This document shows positions 27,486 through 37,784 of a DNA stretch of 64,000 nucleotides, one piece after another. Made by a program: the position numbers and the translations under genes. Below the pieces are notes generated by a model, which made no database searches, was not told where the DNA came from, and saw only the letters and a list, made by a program, of their open reading frames with translations. Source of the DNA: Herbaspirillum sp. RV1423 (GTDB taxonomy: Bacteria; Pseudomonadota; Gammaproteobacteria; Burkholderiales; Burkholderiaceae_D); the NCBI RefSeq assembly GCF_000577615.1, contig NZ_CBXX010000013.1, positions 62,001 through 126,000 on the forward strand, given 5' to 3'. Numbering within the stretch: position 1 is the stretch's first letter; every line of letters begins with the position of its first letter.

Positions 27486-29960
27486 TTGAGCCAATTTCCC
27501 TATTCCATCCCCAGCCGCGAGGAAATTCTCGGTATCCTGCGCACTTCTTCCGGCGCGCAAAATGTGATGACACTGGCCGCAGCGCTCAGCGTCAAACCTG
27601 AAGAAATGGATGGCCTGACGCGCCGCCTGAACGCGATGGAGCGAGATGGCCAGATCAAGCCCGACCGTTCCGGCAACTACCAGCTCACGCATTCTGCCAA
27701 TTTCATCGAAGGCCGCGTCAGCAGCCATCGCGACGGTTTTGGTTTCCTGTTGCCGGATGACGGTAGCGACGACATTTTCCTGCCTGAGAAAGAGATGCAG
27801 AAGGTGTTGCATGGCGACCGCGTCCAGGCCCGCATCATCGGCACCGACCGCCGCGGCCGTCCGGAAGGCACGATCGTCGAAGTGGTGGCGCGCGCCAATA
27901 CCCACGTCATCGGCCGCCTGCTCAATGAGAACGGCGTCTGGGTGGTGGCGCCCGAAGACAAGCGCATCGGCCAGGACGTGATCCTCGCCGGTTCGCCGGG
28001 CAAGGCCAAGGCGGGGCAGGTGGTCAGCGTCGAGCTGACCGAGCAGCCATCGCGCTACACCCAGCCGGTCGGCAAAATTGCCGAAATCCTCGGCGACATC
28101 GACGACCCGGGCATGGAAATCGAAATCGCCGTGCGCAAGTACGGCGTGCCGCATGAATTTTCTGAAGCTGCCAAAAAGCTGGCATCAAAACTGCCGGGAG
28201 AGGTCCGGGCTGCCGACTTGAACGATCGCGTCGACTTGCGCGACGTGCCGCTGGTCACCATCGATGGCGAAGATGCGCGCGACTTCGATGACGCGGTCTA
28301 TTGCGAACCAGTCAAGATCGGTCGCGCCAAAGGCTATCGCCTGATCGTTGCGATTGCCGACGTCAGCCACTATGTGAAGCCCAACGATGCGCTCGATGTC
28401 GACGCGCTGGAGCGCAGCACCTCGGTGTATTTCCCGCGCCGCGTGATTCCGATGCTGCCGGAAAAACTGTCGAACGGCTTGTGCTCGCTGAATCCCGATG
28501 TCGATCGCCTGACGCTGGTGTGCGATGCCGTCATTACCGCCAAGGGCGAGGTCAAGGCATACCAGTTCTATCCGGCGGTGATCCATTCCGCCGCGCGTCT
28601 GACCTATACCGAAGTCGCCTCCGTGCTGGCCAACACCAAAGGTCCGGAAGCCGCCAGGCGCGCCGGCCTGGTGCCGCATCTGCTGCATCTCTACGAAGTA
28701 TTCCAGGCGCTATTGCAGGCGCGCCATGCACGCGGTGCGATCGATTTCGAAACCACCGAAACCTACATCGTCTGCAACGCCGCCGGCAAGATCGAGAAGA
28801 TCCTGCCGCGTACCCGCAACGATGCGCACCGTCTGATCGAAGAGTGCATGCTGGCGGCCAACGTCTGCGCCGCCGATTTGCTGCATCGTCACGAGCATCC
28901 GGGTTTGTATCGCGTCCACGCCGGACCGACCAAGGAAAAGCTCAACCAGTTGCGCACCTTCCTCAAGCAGATCGGCCTGAACCTGGGCGGCGGCGATACG
29001 CCGAGCGCGTCCGACTATGCCGAGCTGATGCCAAAGATCAAGTCGCGTCCAGATGCCTTGCTGATCCAGACCATGCTGCTGCGTTCGATGCAGCAGGCCG
29101 TCTATAGTCCGGAAAACATCGGCCACTTCGGCTTGTCGTATGATTCTTACGCCCATTTCACCAGCCCGATCCGCCGTTATCCGGATTTGCTGACGCACCG
29201 CGCGATCAAGGCGATCCTGCTCGGCAAGCGTTACGATCCCAAAGGCATCGACACCAGCGTGCTCAACACCATGCTGTCGCCGGCCGCGCGCAAGGCGCAG
29301 GCGCTGGATCGCGCCAACGGCAAGAAGAAATCGGAAAGCAGCATTGCCATCTGGGAAGCGCTCGGCATTCACTGTTCCGCCAATGAGCGTCGCGCTGACG
29401 AAGCCTCGCGCGACGTCGAGGCATGGCTCAAGTGTTACTTCATCCGCGACAAGCTGGGCGAAGAATTCACCGGCACGATTTCCGGCGTCGCCACGTTCGG
29501 CATCTTCGTGCAACTGGATGCGCTGTACATCGAGGGCATGGTGCATGTCACCGAACTGGGTGCGGATTACTTCCAGTACGATGAAGCGCGCCACGAATTG
29601 CGCGGCGAACGCACCGGCATCCGCTACCAGTTGACCGACCGCGTCACGGTGCAGGTCAGCCGCGTTGATCTCGATGCGCGCAAGATCGATCTGCGCCTGG
29701 TGACAGAACCGGGCATTCGCACCATCCTCAAGAATGAAGCGCGTCGCGCGGAAAGCGCCCAACAGGCGCGCAGCAAAGGCTCCCCAGGCACCGGCGCCAA
29801 ACCGGGTGCGAAGACGGCGGCGCCGGCCGGCAAGCCTGCAACGGCTGGCAAGGCGGCAGCCGGCAAAGGCAAGGCAACCGTACGCGTCAAAGGCGCGGTT
29901 GAGTCGGAGCGCAAGCGACCGGCGAAGGGGTTCTCCCGACCCAGCAAGAAGAAACGCTGA
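27486..29960 (+). CDS. rnr: Ribonuclease R
   Basis: 824 residues. An N-terminal HTH-like and cold-shock OB part (residues 1-240) precedes the RNB catalytic domain with its metal site DGEDARDFDDAVYCE (about residues 258-272), and an S1 domain follows (FTGTISGVATFGIFVQL). The Lys/Ala/Gly-rich basic tail is typical of RNase R. This 3'-5' exoribonuclease degrades structured RNA and acts with tmRNA. The start appears to be TTG: between an upstream in-frame stop (27459) and the conserved SQFPYSIPSREEIL there is no ATG or GTG, and no strong ribosome-binding site is visible. It is followed by rlmB after 39 bp. Confidence 0.96.
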   Translation: MSQFPYSIPSREEILGILRTSSGAQNVMTLAAALSVKPEEMDGLTRRLNAMERDGQIKPDRSGNYQLTHSANFIEGRVSSHRDGFGFLLPDDGSDDIFLPEKEMQKVLHGDRVQARIIGTDRRGRPEGTIVEVVARANTHVIGRLLNENGVWVVAPEDKRIGQDVILAGSPGKAKAGQVVSVELTEQPSRYTQPVGKIAEILGDIDDPGMEIEIAVRKYGVPHEFSEAAKKLASKLPGEVRAADLNDRVDLRDVPLVTIDGEDARDFDDAVYCEPVKIGRAKGYRLIVAIADVSHYVKPNDALDVDALERSTSVYFPRRVIPMLPEKLSNGLCSLNPDVDRLTLVCDAVITAKGEVKAYQFYPAVIHSAARLTYTEVASVLANTKGPEAARRAGLVPHLLHLYEVFQALLQARHARGAIDFETTETYIVCNAAGKIEKILPRTRNDAHRLIEECMLAANVCAADLLHRHEHPGLYRVHAGPTKEKLNQLRTFLKQIGLNLGGGDTPSASDYAELMPKIKSRPDALLIQTMLLRSMQQAVYSPENIGHFGLSYDSYAHFTSPIRRYPDLLTHRAIKAILLGKRYDPKGIDTSVLNTMLSPAARKAQALDRANGKKKSESSIAIWEALGIHCSANERRADEASRDVEAWLKCYFIRDKLGEEFTGTISGVATFGIFVQLDALYIEGMVHVTELGADYFQYDEARHELRGERTGIRYQLTDRVTVQVSRVDLDARKIDLRLVTEPGIRTILKNEARRAESAQQARSKGSPGTGAKPGAKTAAPAGKPATAGKAAAGKGKATVRVKGAVESERKRPAKGFSRPSKKKR

Positions 29961-29999
29961 AACAGCGCGACGCAATCTAAGGTAAAAGAAGCAAAGCAC

Positions 30000-30737
30000 A
30001 TGAAAAGTAAAATGATTTTTGGTTTCCACGCCGTCACCTCGCGGATTCGCCACGAGGCGTCGTCGGTGGAGGAACTGTACGTCGACGCGGACCGCAACGA
30101 CGCCCGCATGCGCGACCTGCTGCATGCCGCCAAGGCGGCCGGCGTGCGCATCATCCAGGCGGACGACCAGCGCCTGTCGAATATCGTCGGCACGCGCCGC
30201 CACCAGGGCGTGGTCGCCAAAGCCGGCGAGCTGTCGCTGGCGCGCAATCTGGACGAGCTGCTGGACGCCATCGAAGGGCCGCCCTTGCTGCTGATCCTCG
30301 ACGGCATCACCGATCCGCACAACCTCGGCGCCTGCCTGCGTGTCGCCGACGGCGCAGGCGCGCATGCCGTGATTGCGCCCAAGGATCGTGCAGTCGGCCT
30401 CAACGCCACTGCCGCCAAGGTTGCCAGCGGCGCAGCGGAAACCGTGCCTTACATCACCGTGACCAATCTGGCGCGCACCATGCGCGACCTCAAGGACCGC
30501 GGCGTCTGGCTGATCGGCACCACCGACGATGCCGAAAAAGACCTGTATGCCGGAGATTTCACCGGTCCGACTGCGCTCGTCATGGGTTCGGAAGGCGAGG
30601 GCATGCGCCGTCTGACACGTGAAACCTGCGATTTGCTGGTCAGTATCCCGATGTTCGGCTCGGTCGAGAGCCTGAACGTCTCCGTCGCTTCCGGCGTCTG
30701 TCTGTACGAAGCCCGCCGGCAGCGTCTGCCCAAGTAA
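30000..30737 (+). CDS. rlmB: 23S rRNA (guanosine-2251-2'-O)-methyltransferase RlmB
   Basis: 245 residues. The N-terminal substrate-binding domain (residues 1-75) starts with [15 protein letters not shown]. The SpoU knotted methyltransferase domain carries its three motifs: [36 protein letters not shown] and [19 protein letters not shown]. It methylates G2251 in the P-loop of 23S rRNA. It stands 39 bp after rnr, a frequent pairing (rnr-rlmB). Confidence 0.96.
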   Translation: MKSKMIFGFHAVTSRIRHEASSVEELYVDADRNDARMRDLLHAAKAAGVRIIQADDQRLSNIVGTRRHQGVVAKAGELSLARNLDELLDAIEGPPLLLILDGITDPHNLGACLRVADGAGAHAVIAPKDRAVGLNATAAKVASGAAETVPYITVTNLARTMRDLKDRGVWLIGTTDDAEKDLYAGDFTGPTALVMGSEGEGMRRLTRETCDLLVSIPMFGSVESLNVSVASGVCLYEARRQRLPK

Positions 30738-30744
30738 TCCGGGC

Positions 30745-30775
30745 GCCTGCCGGGATCTCCGGCAGGCATTTCTCC
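30745..30775 (+). terminator. Possible terminator after rlmB
   Basis: A perfect 9-bp GC-rich stem GCCTGCCGG/CCGGCAGGC with a 5-nt loop lies 8 nt after the rlmB stop. The downstream tract ATTTCTCC is only weakly T-rich, so termination may be partial. Confidence 0.5.
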
Positions 30776-30890
30776 CTCGTATGATCCCTTTATTGACGTC
30801 AGGAAAACCGGGCCATGCTCGGCAAGACCGACAGTAAACGATTAAGATTGCACTTCCCGCATCGACACAGACCGTATTGATTCCAAATCT

Positions 30891-31640
30891 ATGTTTACCC
30901 AACTTCGAGAAGACATTTCCAGCATCATCGAACGCGATCCGGCAGCGCGCAACGCTTGGGAAGTCTTGACCTGTTATCCGGGCCTGCACGCGGTGGTATT
31001 GCATCGTATTGCACACAAATGCTGGATCAACGGTTTGAAGTGGTTGGGGCGTTTCATCTCGCAACTGGCGCGTTGGTTCACCGGTATCGAAATCCATCCG
31101 GGCGCCACCATCGGCCGCCGCGTCTTTATCGACCACGGCTTCGGGGTGGTGATCGGTGAGACCGCCGAGATCGGCGACGACTGCACCATCTATCAGGGCG
31201 TGACATTGGGCGGCACCTCGCTCAACAAGGGCGCCAAGCGCCATCCGACGCTGGGGCGCGGCGTCATCATCGGCGCGGGCGCGCAGGTGCTGGGCGGCTT
31301 CACCGTCGGCGATGGCGCCAAGGTGGGTTCAAACGCTGTGGTGGTCAAGGAAGTGCCGCCGGGCGCGACTGCCGTCGGCAATCCGGCCCGCGTGGTGCGC
31401 AAGGAAGTGCAGGATCCGCGCGAACAGGCTGCGGCGCGCATGTTTGCCGCCTACGGCGTCATGCCCAACGGCGACGATCCCTTGTCCAAGGCGCTGCATG
31501 GCCTGATCGACCAGGCTGCCGCGCAAGAACATCAGATCGAAGTCATCCTGGCGGCGTTAAAGAGTGCCGGTATCGGTTGCCAGAAGTTGGAAGAGCTGGA
31601 AAAATTCGATCCCGCCCAGTTGAACAAGCTGGTGGAATGA
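30891..31640 (+). CDS. cysE: Serine O-acetyltransferase
   Basis: 249 residues. An N-terminal helical part (residues 1-65) is followed by left-handed beta-helix hexapeptide repeats ([37 protein letters not shown]) with catalytic histidines in DHG and around KRHPTLG. It makes O-acetylserine for cysteine synthesis. The long C-terminal extension after the beta-helix (about residues 170-249) resembles cysE proteins of Burkholderiales. It stands alone between two terminator-like structures. Confidence 0.94.
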   Translation: MFTQLREDISSIIERDPAARNAWEVLTCYPGLHAVVLHRIAHKCWINGLKWLGRFISQLARWFTGIEIHPGATIGRRVFIDHGFGVVIGETAEIGDDCTIYQGVTLGGTSLNKGAKRHPTLGRGVIIGAGAQVLGGFTVGDGAKVGSNAVVVKEVPPGATAVGNPARVVRKEVQDPREQAAARMFAAYGVMPNGDDPLSKALHGLIDQAAAQEHQIEVILAALKSAGIGCQKLEELEKFDPAQLNKLVE

Positions 31641-31670
31641 AAAAAGAGGAGCGATTGCTCCTCTTTTTTT
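31640..31670. terminator. Bidirectional terminator between cysE and lpxH
   Basis: Stem AAAAAGAGGAGC / GCTCCTCTTTTT with loop GATT, A-run on the left and T-run on the right. The cysE stop overlaps its left edge and the convergent lpxH stop is 12 bp to the right, so it can serve both. Confidence 0.9.
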
Positions 31671-31681
31671 CTTCGGGATTG

Positions 31682-32476
31682 TTATTCCAATTCCATTCCA
31701 GTGGCATCGAAACGATGCAGCACGCCATCCTGCGTCAGGCTGATCCAGCCGCCGCGCGCCGGTTCCACGTCGTATTCCCAGTCAGGCAAGACATAGCGCA
31801 GGAGCGTTCGGCCACCGGCTTCGACGGCATGCAACGCCGGGCGATGCGTGTGGCCGTGGATCAGCGTTTGCGTCCCGGTGCTGTCGTAGAGATTGCGGAT
31901 GGCGTCGGCGTTGACGTCCATGATCTCGTACGATTTTTCCTTATTGGCATCCTTGCTGTTTTGGCGCACGCCTTCGATGATGGCTTTGCGCTGGGCCAGC
32001 GGCATGGTCAGGAATTGTTGTTGCCAGGCCGCTTGCCGCACTTGCGCACGAAACGCCATGTACGCCGTGTCATCGGTGCATTGCGCGTCGCCATGCGCCA
32101 GCGTGATGTCGCGTCCGGCCAGGCGGATTACGTGCGGATCGTCGAGGATGGTCAGTCCGGCGGCTTCGGCAAAGCTGGCACCGACCAGGAAATCGCGGTT
32201 GCCGGCAATCCAGAACAGTTGTACGCCCCGGTCGCTCAGGCGGCGCAAGGCGTCGGCGATGGCGCGGTTGTAAGGTGTGTCGAGATCGTCGTCGCCGGCC
32301 CAGTATTCGAAGATGTCGCCGAGCAGATACAGGTGTTCGGCGAACGCCGCCCGCTGCGTCAGGAAATCGAAGAATGCCTGCGTCGTGCGCGGCAGGCCGG
32401 CCTGCAAATGCAGGTCGGAAATGAAAAGCGCAACCGCCCGGGGTTGCGCTTTCGATAAAGACGATGTGTCGGTCAT
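31682..32476 (-). CDS. lpxH: UDP-2,3-diacylglucosamine diphosphatase
   Basis: 264 residues. LpxH hydrolyses UDP-2,3-diacylglucosamine to lipid X in lipid A synthesis. The calcineurin-like metal ligands are visible in order: FISDLHL (D21, H23), LLGDIFEYWAGDD, AGNRDFLVG, LAHGDAQCTDD and HGHTHRP. It ends 12 bp from a shared terminator and starts 23 bp after the ppiB stop, the last gene of a - strand series. Confidence 0.95.
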   Translation of the reverse strand: MTDTSSLSKAQPRAVALFISDLHLQAGLPRTTQAFFDFLTQRAAFAEHLYLLGDIFEYWAGDDDLDTPYNRAIADALRRLSDRGVQLFWIAGNRDFLVGASFAEAAGLTILDDPHVIRLAGRDITLAHGDAQCTDDTAYMAFRAQVRQAAWQQQFLTMPLAQRKAIIEGVRQNSKDANKEKSYEIMDVNADAIRNLYDSTGTQTLIHGHTHRPALHAVEAGGRTLLRYVLPDWEYDVEPARGGWISLTQDGVLHRFDATGMELE

Positions 32477-32499
32477 CGGAGAGGAGCGATGGCGGTCGC

Positions 32500-32988
32500 T
32501 CAGACCACTTCAGCCTTTTCGATTACCACGTCGTCGACCGGCACATCGGCGAACATGCCCGAACGGGTGGTCTTGACATCCTTGATCTTGTCGATCACTT
32601 CGGTGCCTTCGACGACCTTGCCGAATACACAGTAGCCCCAGCCGTCCTGACCCGGATGGTCGAGGAAGCTGTTGTTCTTGACGTTGACGAAGAACTGGGC
32701 CGATGCCGAATGCGGCGCCGAAGTGCGGGCCATGGCCAGGGTATACGGCTCGTTCTTGAGGCCGTTATTGGCTTCGTTTTCTACCGGATCGTTGGTCGGC
32801 TTTTGCTTCATGCCTGGTTCGAAGCCGCCGCCCTGGATCATGAAGCCGTCGATCACGCGATGAAAAATGGTGCCGGAGTAGTGGCCTGAGTTGACGTAAG
32901 CCAGGAAGTTTTCAACAGTCTTCGGCGCTTTTTCCGCGTCCAGTTCGACCTTGAAGTTACCGTGGTTGGTGGTGAAGAGAACAGCCAT
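32500..32988 (-). CDS. ppiB: Cytoplasmic cyclophilin-type peptidyl-prolyl isomerase
   Basis: 162 residues, without a signal peptide. The cyclophilin fold is complete, with [35 protein letters not shown] and HPGQDGWGYCVFGKVVEG holding the active-site Arg, Phe and Gln residues. It speeds cis-trans isomerisation of prolyl bonds in the cytosol. Its neighbour 37 bp upstream is a closely similar cyclophilin with a signal peptide, so the two are probably a duplicated pair serving two compartments. Confidence 0.94.
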   Translation of the reverse strand: MAVLFTTNHGNFKVELDAEKAPKTVENFLAYVNSGHYSGTIFHRVIDGFMIQGGGFEPGMKQKPTNDPVENEANNGLKNEPYTLAMARTSAPHSASAQFFVNVKNNSFLDHPGQDGWGYCVFGKVVEGTEVIDKIKDVKTTRSGMFADVPVDDVVIEKAEVV

Positions 32989-33025
32989 GAGAATCCCTTT
33001 TGCGTAATAAAAAAATGAATGGGTA

Positions 33026-33613
33026 TTACTTGATCAGCGTCGCCGACTGGATCACGACCGGCGTCACCGGCACATCGTCGTACATGCCGCTGCTGCCGGT
33101 GCGGACCTGCTTGATCTTGTCCACCACGTCCGCGCCCTGGACGACCTTGCCGAACACCGCATAACCCCAGCCGTCGCGGCTCGGATAGTTCAGCGGCCCG
33201 TTGTTGGCGACGTTGATGAAGAATTGCGCGGCGGCGGAGTGCGGATTGGAGGTACGCGCCATGGCGATAGTATACGCTTCGTTTTTCAAGCCGTTCCTGG
33301 CTTCGTTCTGGATCGGGGCGTCAGTCGGCTTTTCGCGCATGTCCTTGTCGAAACCGCCGCCCTGAATCATGAAGCCGTTGATCACGCGGTGGAAGATGGT
33401 GCCGTTGTACTGACCCTTTTTGACGTATTGCAGGAAATTGGCCACGGTGACCGGCGCCTTGTCGGCATCCAGTTCCAGCGTGATGTCGCCCATGCTGGTC
33501 TTGAGCAGCACGCGCGGGGCGTCAGCCGCATGCGCCAGCAGGGCGGCGCCGGACAGGGAGAGCACGGCGAGGCATTGCAGCAGCTTGCGGCGGGACATCA
33601 GGGTTTGAATCAT
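33026..33613 (-). CDS. ppiA: Periplasmic cyclophilin-type peptidyl-prolyl isomerase
   Basis: 195 residues from ATG 33613, preceded by AAGGAAAG. An upstream in-frame start would give an unlikely Arg-rich leader overlapping the next gene. The N terminus [32 protein letters not shown] is a Sec signal peptide ending at AHA. The cyclophilin domain has [31 protein letters not shown] and [14 protein letters not shown]. It lies 37 bp before ppiB and about 60 bp after the L,D-transpeptidase gene; a periplasmic foldase fits the envelope theme of this strand. Confidence 0.93.
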   Translation of the reverse strand: MIQTLMSRRKLLQCLAVLSLSGAALLAHAADAPRVLLKTSMGDITLELDADKAPVTVANFLQYVKKGQYNGTIFHRVINGFMIQGGGFDKDMREKPTDAPIQNEARNGLKNEAYTIAMARTSNPHSAAAQFFINVANNGPLNYPSRDGWGYAVFGKVVQGADVVDKIKQVRTGSSGMYDDVPVTPVVIQSATLIK

Positions 33614-33672
33614 GTGGAGCTTTCCTTGCTGAAAAAGACTGAAATGAGTGGCGGAACGGATGTGGAAATCGC

Positions 33673-34929
33673 TCAGGCTGCGCCTTCGTAGACGATCTTC
33701 CATTGCGCTCCTTCTTTTTGCCAGTATTGGCGTTTGCGGACCGCATTCTTGTTTTTGCCGACGGCAGTTTCCTGGATGAAAGTACTGACGATCAGCTCAT
33801 CCTTGCCGGGGTAGCGGTACAGGCTGAGGTCTCGCACTTTGACACTGGAAGGACGGGCGCCGTTCAGGCTTTTTTGCTGGCGGGAAAACCAGGTACCGAG
33901 GCTTTCGCCCAGGCTGGAGCGGAAGGCCGGAGAATAGTTTGCCAGCACCTTATCGGCATCCGGAGCTTCCATGTCCTGCTGCCACTGGTCCATGAACTTG
34001 CTGGCCGAGCCGCGTTCCTTGTCCCATTCGCTCTTGTTGACGAACTGGATGCCATCGCTGATCACGACCACGGTCTTGCCGACTTCGGCGGTGGAGTACA
34101 GGCTTTGCAGGTCGGGGTTGGCCAGCACCACACAACCGTCGGAAGACAGCGGCGGACGGCTGAAGTTGTCGGATGGCGTGCCGTGCAGCCAGATGCCGGA
34201 GCCGCTGCGGCCGTTGCGCTTGTCCCACTCGTTGGGATAGTTGAGCGGCAGGGCGCCGGTGCCGTAAAAGTCAGGCAGCTTGGGGCCGGGAATACGGCCA
34301 TTGACGTAATACACGCCGATCGGCGTACGCTGGTCGCCTTCGCGCGATTTGTTCACGCCATAGCGGCCTTGCGAAATATAGTAGTCGGTGATGAACTTGA
34401 GCTGGCCGCCCTGGTTTTCGTAGACATACATGCGCGAGCGACTGGTGTCGACCACCAACACGTTCTTCTGATCTTCGCCGACTTGCAACACCGGTTTCGG
34501 GATCAGGCTGGGGTTGGGGCGTTCCTGCAGCGATCGGATGCGTACCATGGCCTCGGCGCGCAAATCCTTGAGTTTGTCGGCTGGCGCATCGGCGATGGCG
34601 GCGAAGCCTTTGACCGGACGCGCGTGCATCATCAGCAGGTCGCCGCGTACCAGATGGCCGAGGCGAAAATGGGGATAGGCAGCCACCAGCGCATCGGCTT
34701 TGGCTTGCGCTTCCTGCAAGCGGTTATTGCCCAGGTCTTTGTAAATGTCGAGCAGCAAGGCTTCGGGATCCGGCTTGTGGATTTCCGATTGCATGGCTTG
34801 CGGCGGGATCGCCGAAGAGGACGCAACGCTGGTCGCAACCGGCGCGCTGGCCAGGCAACTCAATATCAGTCGTCCAAGGACCGATCGCAAGGGCAATCCC
34901 TTGCGAGTATGTGCAGCGAAACGAACCAT
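33673..34929 (-). CDS. L,D-transpeptidase (YkuD) with C-terminal NTF2-like (Cds6-type) domain
   Basis: 418 residues. The ATG at 34929 shares its A with the TGA of the upstream gene and has GGGAGG before it, so translation is coupled; a longer frame start exists 11 codons earlier but overlaps that gene. A signal peptide (residues 1-40), a helical region with tetratricopeptide-like character, then the YkuD domain: [14 protein letters not shown] and the catalytic WLHGTPSDN...[10 protein letters not shown], where the Cys is preceded by SDG rather than the usual SHG. The last 115 residues form an NTF2-like domain ending [18 protein letters not shown]. Such enzymes crosslink peptidoglycan or attach proteins to it. 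Confidence 0.88.
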   Translation of the reverse strand: MVRFAAHTRKGLPLRSVLGRLILSCLASAPVATSVASSSAIPPQAMQSEIHKPDPEALLLDIYKDLGNNRLQEAQAKADALVAAYPHFRLGHLVRGDLLMMHARPVKGFAAIADAPADKLKDLRAEAMVRIRSLQERPNPSLIPKPVLQVGEDQKNVLVVDTSRSRMYVYENQGGQLKFITDYYISQGRYGVNKSREGDQRTPIGVYYVNGRIPGPKLPDFYGTGALPLNYPNEWDKRNGRSGSGIWLHGTPSDNFSRPPLSSDGCVVLANPDLQSLYSTAEVGKTVVVISDGIQFVNKSEWDKERGSASKFMDQWQQDMEAPDADKVLANYSPAFRSSLGESLGTWFSRQQKSLNGARPSSVKVRDLSLYRYPGKDELIVSTFIQETAVGKNKNAVRKRQYWQKEGAQWKIVYEGAA

Positions 34930-36164
34930 CAGCCTCCCACGCGCTCCTGTTTGATCAGCCACCTGTTGCCCTGTCTGGTCAGGATCAGTGTCTTGCGGCT
35001 GTTAACGGTCAGACGGTTGGAATTATATATCTGACGGAAGCGAACCGTGGCGGTGTCGTTTTTGATCGCGATCTGTGGCGCTTCGACCTTGACGCTGATG
35101 CGTCCTTTTTCCTCGATGCGGGCGCGTCGTTCGTCGGCCCATTCCTTGCGCGACTCGCCCTTGGGCGTTTGGAAGTCGCTGCCGTAGGCGGCCAGGTAGG
35201 ATTTCACGTCCATGTCGCTCCAGGCCTTGGCCCAGTTGTTGACGGCTGCCAGCACCACGGCCTTGTCTTTTTCGGCGCGAGCGGCTTCGGCGGCCTTTTC
35301 AGCGGCTTTTTCGGCTGCCTTGTCGGATTTGGATGGCTTCTCTGCCTTGTCAGCCGGTTTTTCTACGGGCTTGTCGGCTGGCTTTTCCACTGGCTTCTCA
35401 ACAGGCTTCGGTTTTTCAACCGGCGCAGGTTTGGCTGGAGCGGGTTCCGGTTTCGGTTCCGGCTTCGGCTTCGGCTTTACCTCCGGCGCGGGCGCCGGAG
35501 TCGGTGTTGGGGCGGGAAGCGGGGCCGGGATTGGCGCAGGCGTTGTTGCTACGGGCGCCGTCGGTTTGCTTGTCGTGCCTGCGCTCGCCAGTTTGGGAAT
35601 TGTCCCGCCGGTAACGTTGCCGGCCAGCGTACGCACCAGTGTCAGTTTTGGTTGCGGGACGTTGCTGCCGGGATCGATCTGCAGCGCCTTGTCATAGGCC
35701 TGGCTGGCCAGCTTGGCGTAGATGTCGCCGAGGTTTTCGAGCGCGGTAGCGTAGGTCGGGTTGGTGCGGATCGCCATATCGAGTGTTGCGCGGGCCTTGT
35801 CGTATTGACCATTGGCGGCGTACAGCACTGCCAGGTTATTGTAAGGTTCAGGCAGGTCAGGGAAGTCTTCGGTCAGCTTGCTGAAGATGGCGATGGCTTC
35901 GGCGGACTTGTTCTGTTCTGCTAAGATCAGGCCTTTGACGAAACGCATCTGCGCGTCGCGCGGATGCTTTGCCAGTACCGCGTCCGTCTTGACCAGGGCT
36001 TCGGCATATTGCCCGGTGCGCATGAGTTTGTTGATGTCCGAAACCTCGGTGGCCTGCGCGGAGTAGATTGCGGCGATCAGGCCGGATAGAATGACGGTCT
36101 TGTTCAAAATGCCACGCAATGCATTGCGATATGTGTGCGGAGATGCAAGAGGCATGGTTTTCAT
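34929..36164 (-). CDS. TPR protein with Pro/Lys-rich linker and Cds6-type NTF2-like C-terminal domain
   Basis: 411 residues from ATG 36164 (a TTG one codon earlier is in frame). A signal peptide or anchor (residues 18-38) is followed by about four TPR repeats (NLAVLYAANGQYDKARATLDMAI, ENLGDIYAKL), then about 110 residues of Pro/Ala/Lys/Glu repeats such as KPVEKPADKPVEKPADK, and a C-terminal domain (residues 300-411) ending LILTRQGNRWLIKQERV. The C-terminal part resembles that of the adjacent L,D-transpeptidase. The linker looks like a TonB-style periplasm-spanning arm. The likely role is in envelope or cell-wall assembly together with the coupled transpeptidase; the exact function is unknown. 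Confidence 0.82.
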   Translation of the reverse strand: MKTMPLASPHTYRNALRGILNKTVILSGLIAAIYSAQATEVSDINKLMRTGQYAEALVKTDAVLAKHPRDAQMRFVKGLILAEQNKSAEAIAIFSKLTEDFPDLPEPYNNLAVLYAANGQYDKARATLDMAIRTNPTYATALENLGDIYAKLASQAYDKALQIDPGSNVPQPKLTLVRTLAGNVTGGTIPKLASAGTTSKPTAPVATTPAPIPAPLPAPTPTPAPAPEVKPKPKPEPKPEPAPAKPAPVEKPKPVEKPVEKPADKPVEKPADKAEKPSKSDKAAEKAAEKAAEAARAEKDKAVVLAAVNNWAKAWSDMDVKSYLAAYGSDFQTPKGESRKEWADERRARIEEKGRISVKVEAPQIAIKNDTATVRFRQIYNSNRLTVNSRKTLILTRQGNRWLIKQERVGG

Positions 36165-36372
36165 CAATGCTATACTCGAACGAAAAGACGCATTTTATCA
36201 AAGAAGCACTATAAAAAGGGTTTTGGCAATCGTGTTGTATTCATGTTGTAGACCGCTATAAAAAAACAAGCGCGGACGCACTGAAACGTGCTGGCAGATG
36301 GCAACTCGCGCCACCCGCTCAGCATCGAAACGCATCACGAATGATTATTGCCGGAACCGATATTTCCCATCC

Positions 36373-37779
36373 ATGAGCAATCTGAAAATCTACAACACGC
36401 TGGCGCGTGATAAGCAGGCTTTTTCCCCAATCGAACCGGGCAAGGTCCGCCTCTACGTATGCGGCATGACCGTGTACGACTACTGCCATCTCGGTCATGC
36501 GCGCGTGATGGTGGTGTTCGACATGGTGCAGCGCTGGTTGCGCGCTTCCGGATTCGACGTGACGTATGTGCGCAACATCACTGACATCGACGACAAGATC
36601 ATCCAGCGCGCGATTGAAAACCGCGAGTCGATCGGCCAACTGACCCAGCGTTTCATCATTGCCATGGACGAAGATGCGGCTGCGCTCGGCGTGCAGAAGC
36701 CGGACCATGAGCCGCGCGCCACAGCTTACGTGCCGCAGATGCTGGCGATGATCGGTCAACTGGAAAAGAACGGGCTGGCTTATCAGGGCAGCGACGGCGA
36801 CGTCAACTATTCGGTGCGCGATTTTCCCGGTTACGGCAAATTGTCGGGGAAATCGCTCGACGACCTGCGTGCCGGCGAGCGCGTCGACGTCAATGCCGGC
36901 AAGCGTGATCCGCTCGACTTCGTGCTGTGGAAAGCCGCCAAGGAAAGCGAACCGGGCGAAGTCAAATGGGATTCGCCGTGGGGCAAGGGACGTCCAGGAT
37001 GGCATATCGAGTGCTCGGCCATGTCCGGCGAACTGCTCGGCGATCACTTCGACATCCACGGCGGCGGCCAGGATTTGCAGTTCCCGCACCATGAGAATGA
37101 AATCGCGCAATCCGAAGGTGCGCACCGGCACACCTTTGTGAATTACTGGATGCACAACGGTTTCGTCCGTGTCGACAATGAAAAAATGTCGAAATCGCTG
37201 GGAAATTTTTTCACTATCCGTGATGTGCTGAAAAAATACGATCCCGAAGTGGTACGCTTCTTCATTCTGCGCGCGCATTATCGTAGTCCGCTGAATTATT
37301 CGGACGCGCATCTGGATGACGCCCGCCAAGCCTTGACGCGTCTTTATACGGCGCTGAAAGAAGTGCCGGTGGACGACTTGGCGGCGGTTACGGCGGTGGA
37401 CCAGGGTGAGGCGCATGCGCAGCGTTTTGCCGAAGCGATGAACGACGATTTCAATACGCCGGTGGCGATTGCGGTGTTGTTCGATCTCGCCAACGAGATC
37501 AACAAGAGCAAATCGGTTGCACTTGCCCGGCAATTGAAAGCGCTGGCCGGCGTGATCGGCCTGTTGCAGCGTCCGGCCGACAGTTTTCTCAAAGGCGGCG
37601 TCGGCAGCGAAGCTGCAGGATTGTCTGCGGCAGATATCGAAGCAAAGATCGCGGCGCGCATCGCCGCCAAAAAAGCAAAGAATTTCGCCGAAGCAGATGG
37701 CATCCGCGCGGAACTTGCCGCGGCCGGCGTGATTCTGGAAGACAAACCGGGCGGTTTGACCGAGTGGCGACGAGGCTGA
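36373..37779 (+). CDS. cysS: Cysteinyl-tRNA synthetase
   Basis: 468 residues starting at [10 protein letters not shown]; an upstream in-frame ATG at 36298 gives an implausible basic leader. Class I signatures are HLGHARVM (HIGH) and KMSKSLGNF (KMSKS). Zinc ligands include the Cys in YVCGMTVYD and the CSAMS and HHENE motifs. It charges tRNA-Cys. It opens a + strand group followed 5 bp later by a DNA glycosylase, then accA and tilS. Confidence 0.97.
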   Translation: MSNLKIYNTLARDKQAFSPIEPGKVRLYVCGMTVYDYCHLGHARVMVVFDMVQRWLRASGFDVTYVRNITDIDDKIIQRAIENRESIGQLTQRFIIAMDEDAAALGVQKPDHEPRATAYVPQMLAMIGQLEKNGLAYQGSDGDVNYSVRDFPGYGKLSGKSLDDLRAGERVDVNAGKRDPLDFVLWKAAKESEPGEVKWDSPWGKGRPGWHIECSAMSGELLGDHFDIHGGGQDLQFPHHENEIAQSEGAHRHTFVNYWMHNGFVRVDNEKMSKSLGNFFTIRDVLKKYDPEVVRFFILRAHYRSPLNYSDAHLDDARQALTRLYTALKEVPVDDLAAVTAVDQGEAHAQRFAEAMNDDFNTPVAIAVLFDLANEINKSKSVALARQLKALAGVIGLLQRPADSFLKGGVGSEAAGLSAADIEAKIAARIAAKKAKNFAEADGIRAELAAAGVILEDKPGGLTEWRRG

Positions 37780-37784
37780 CGAGA

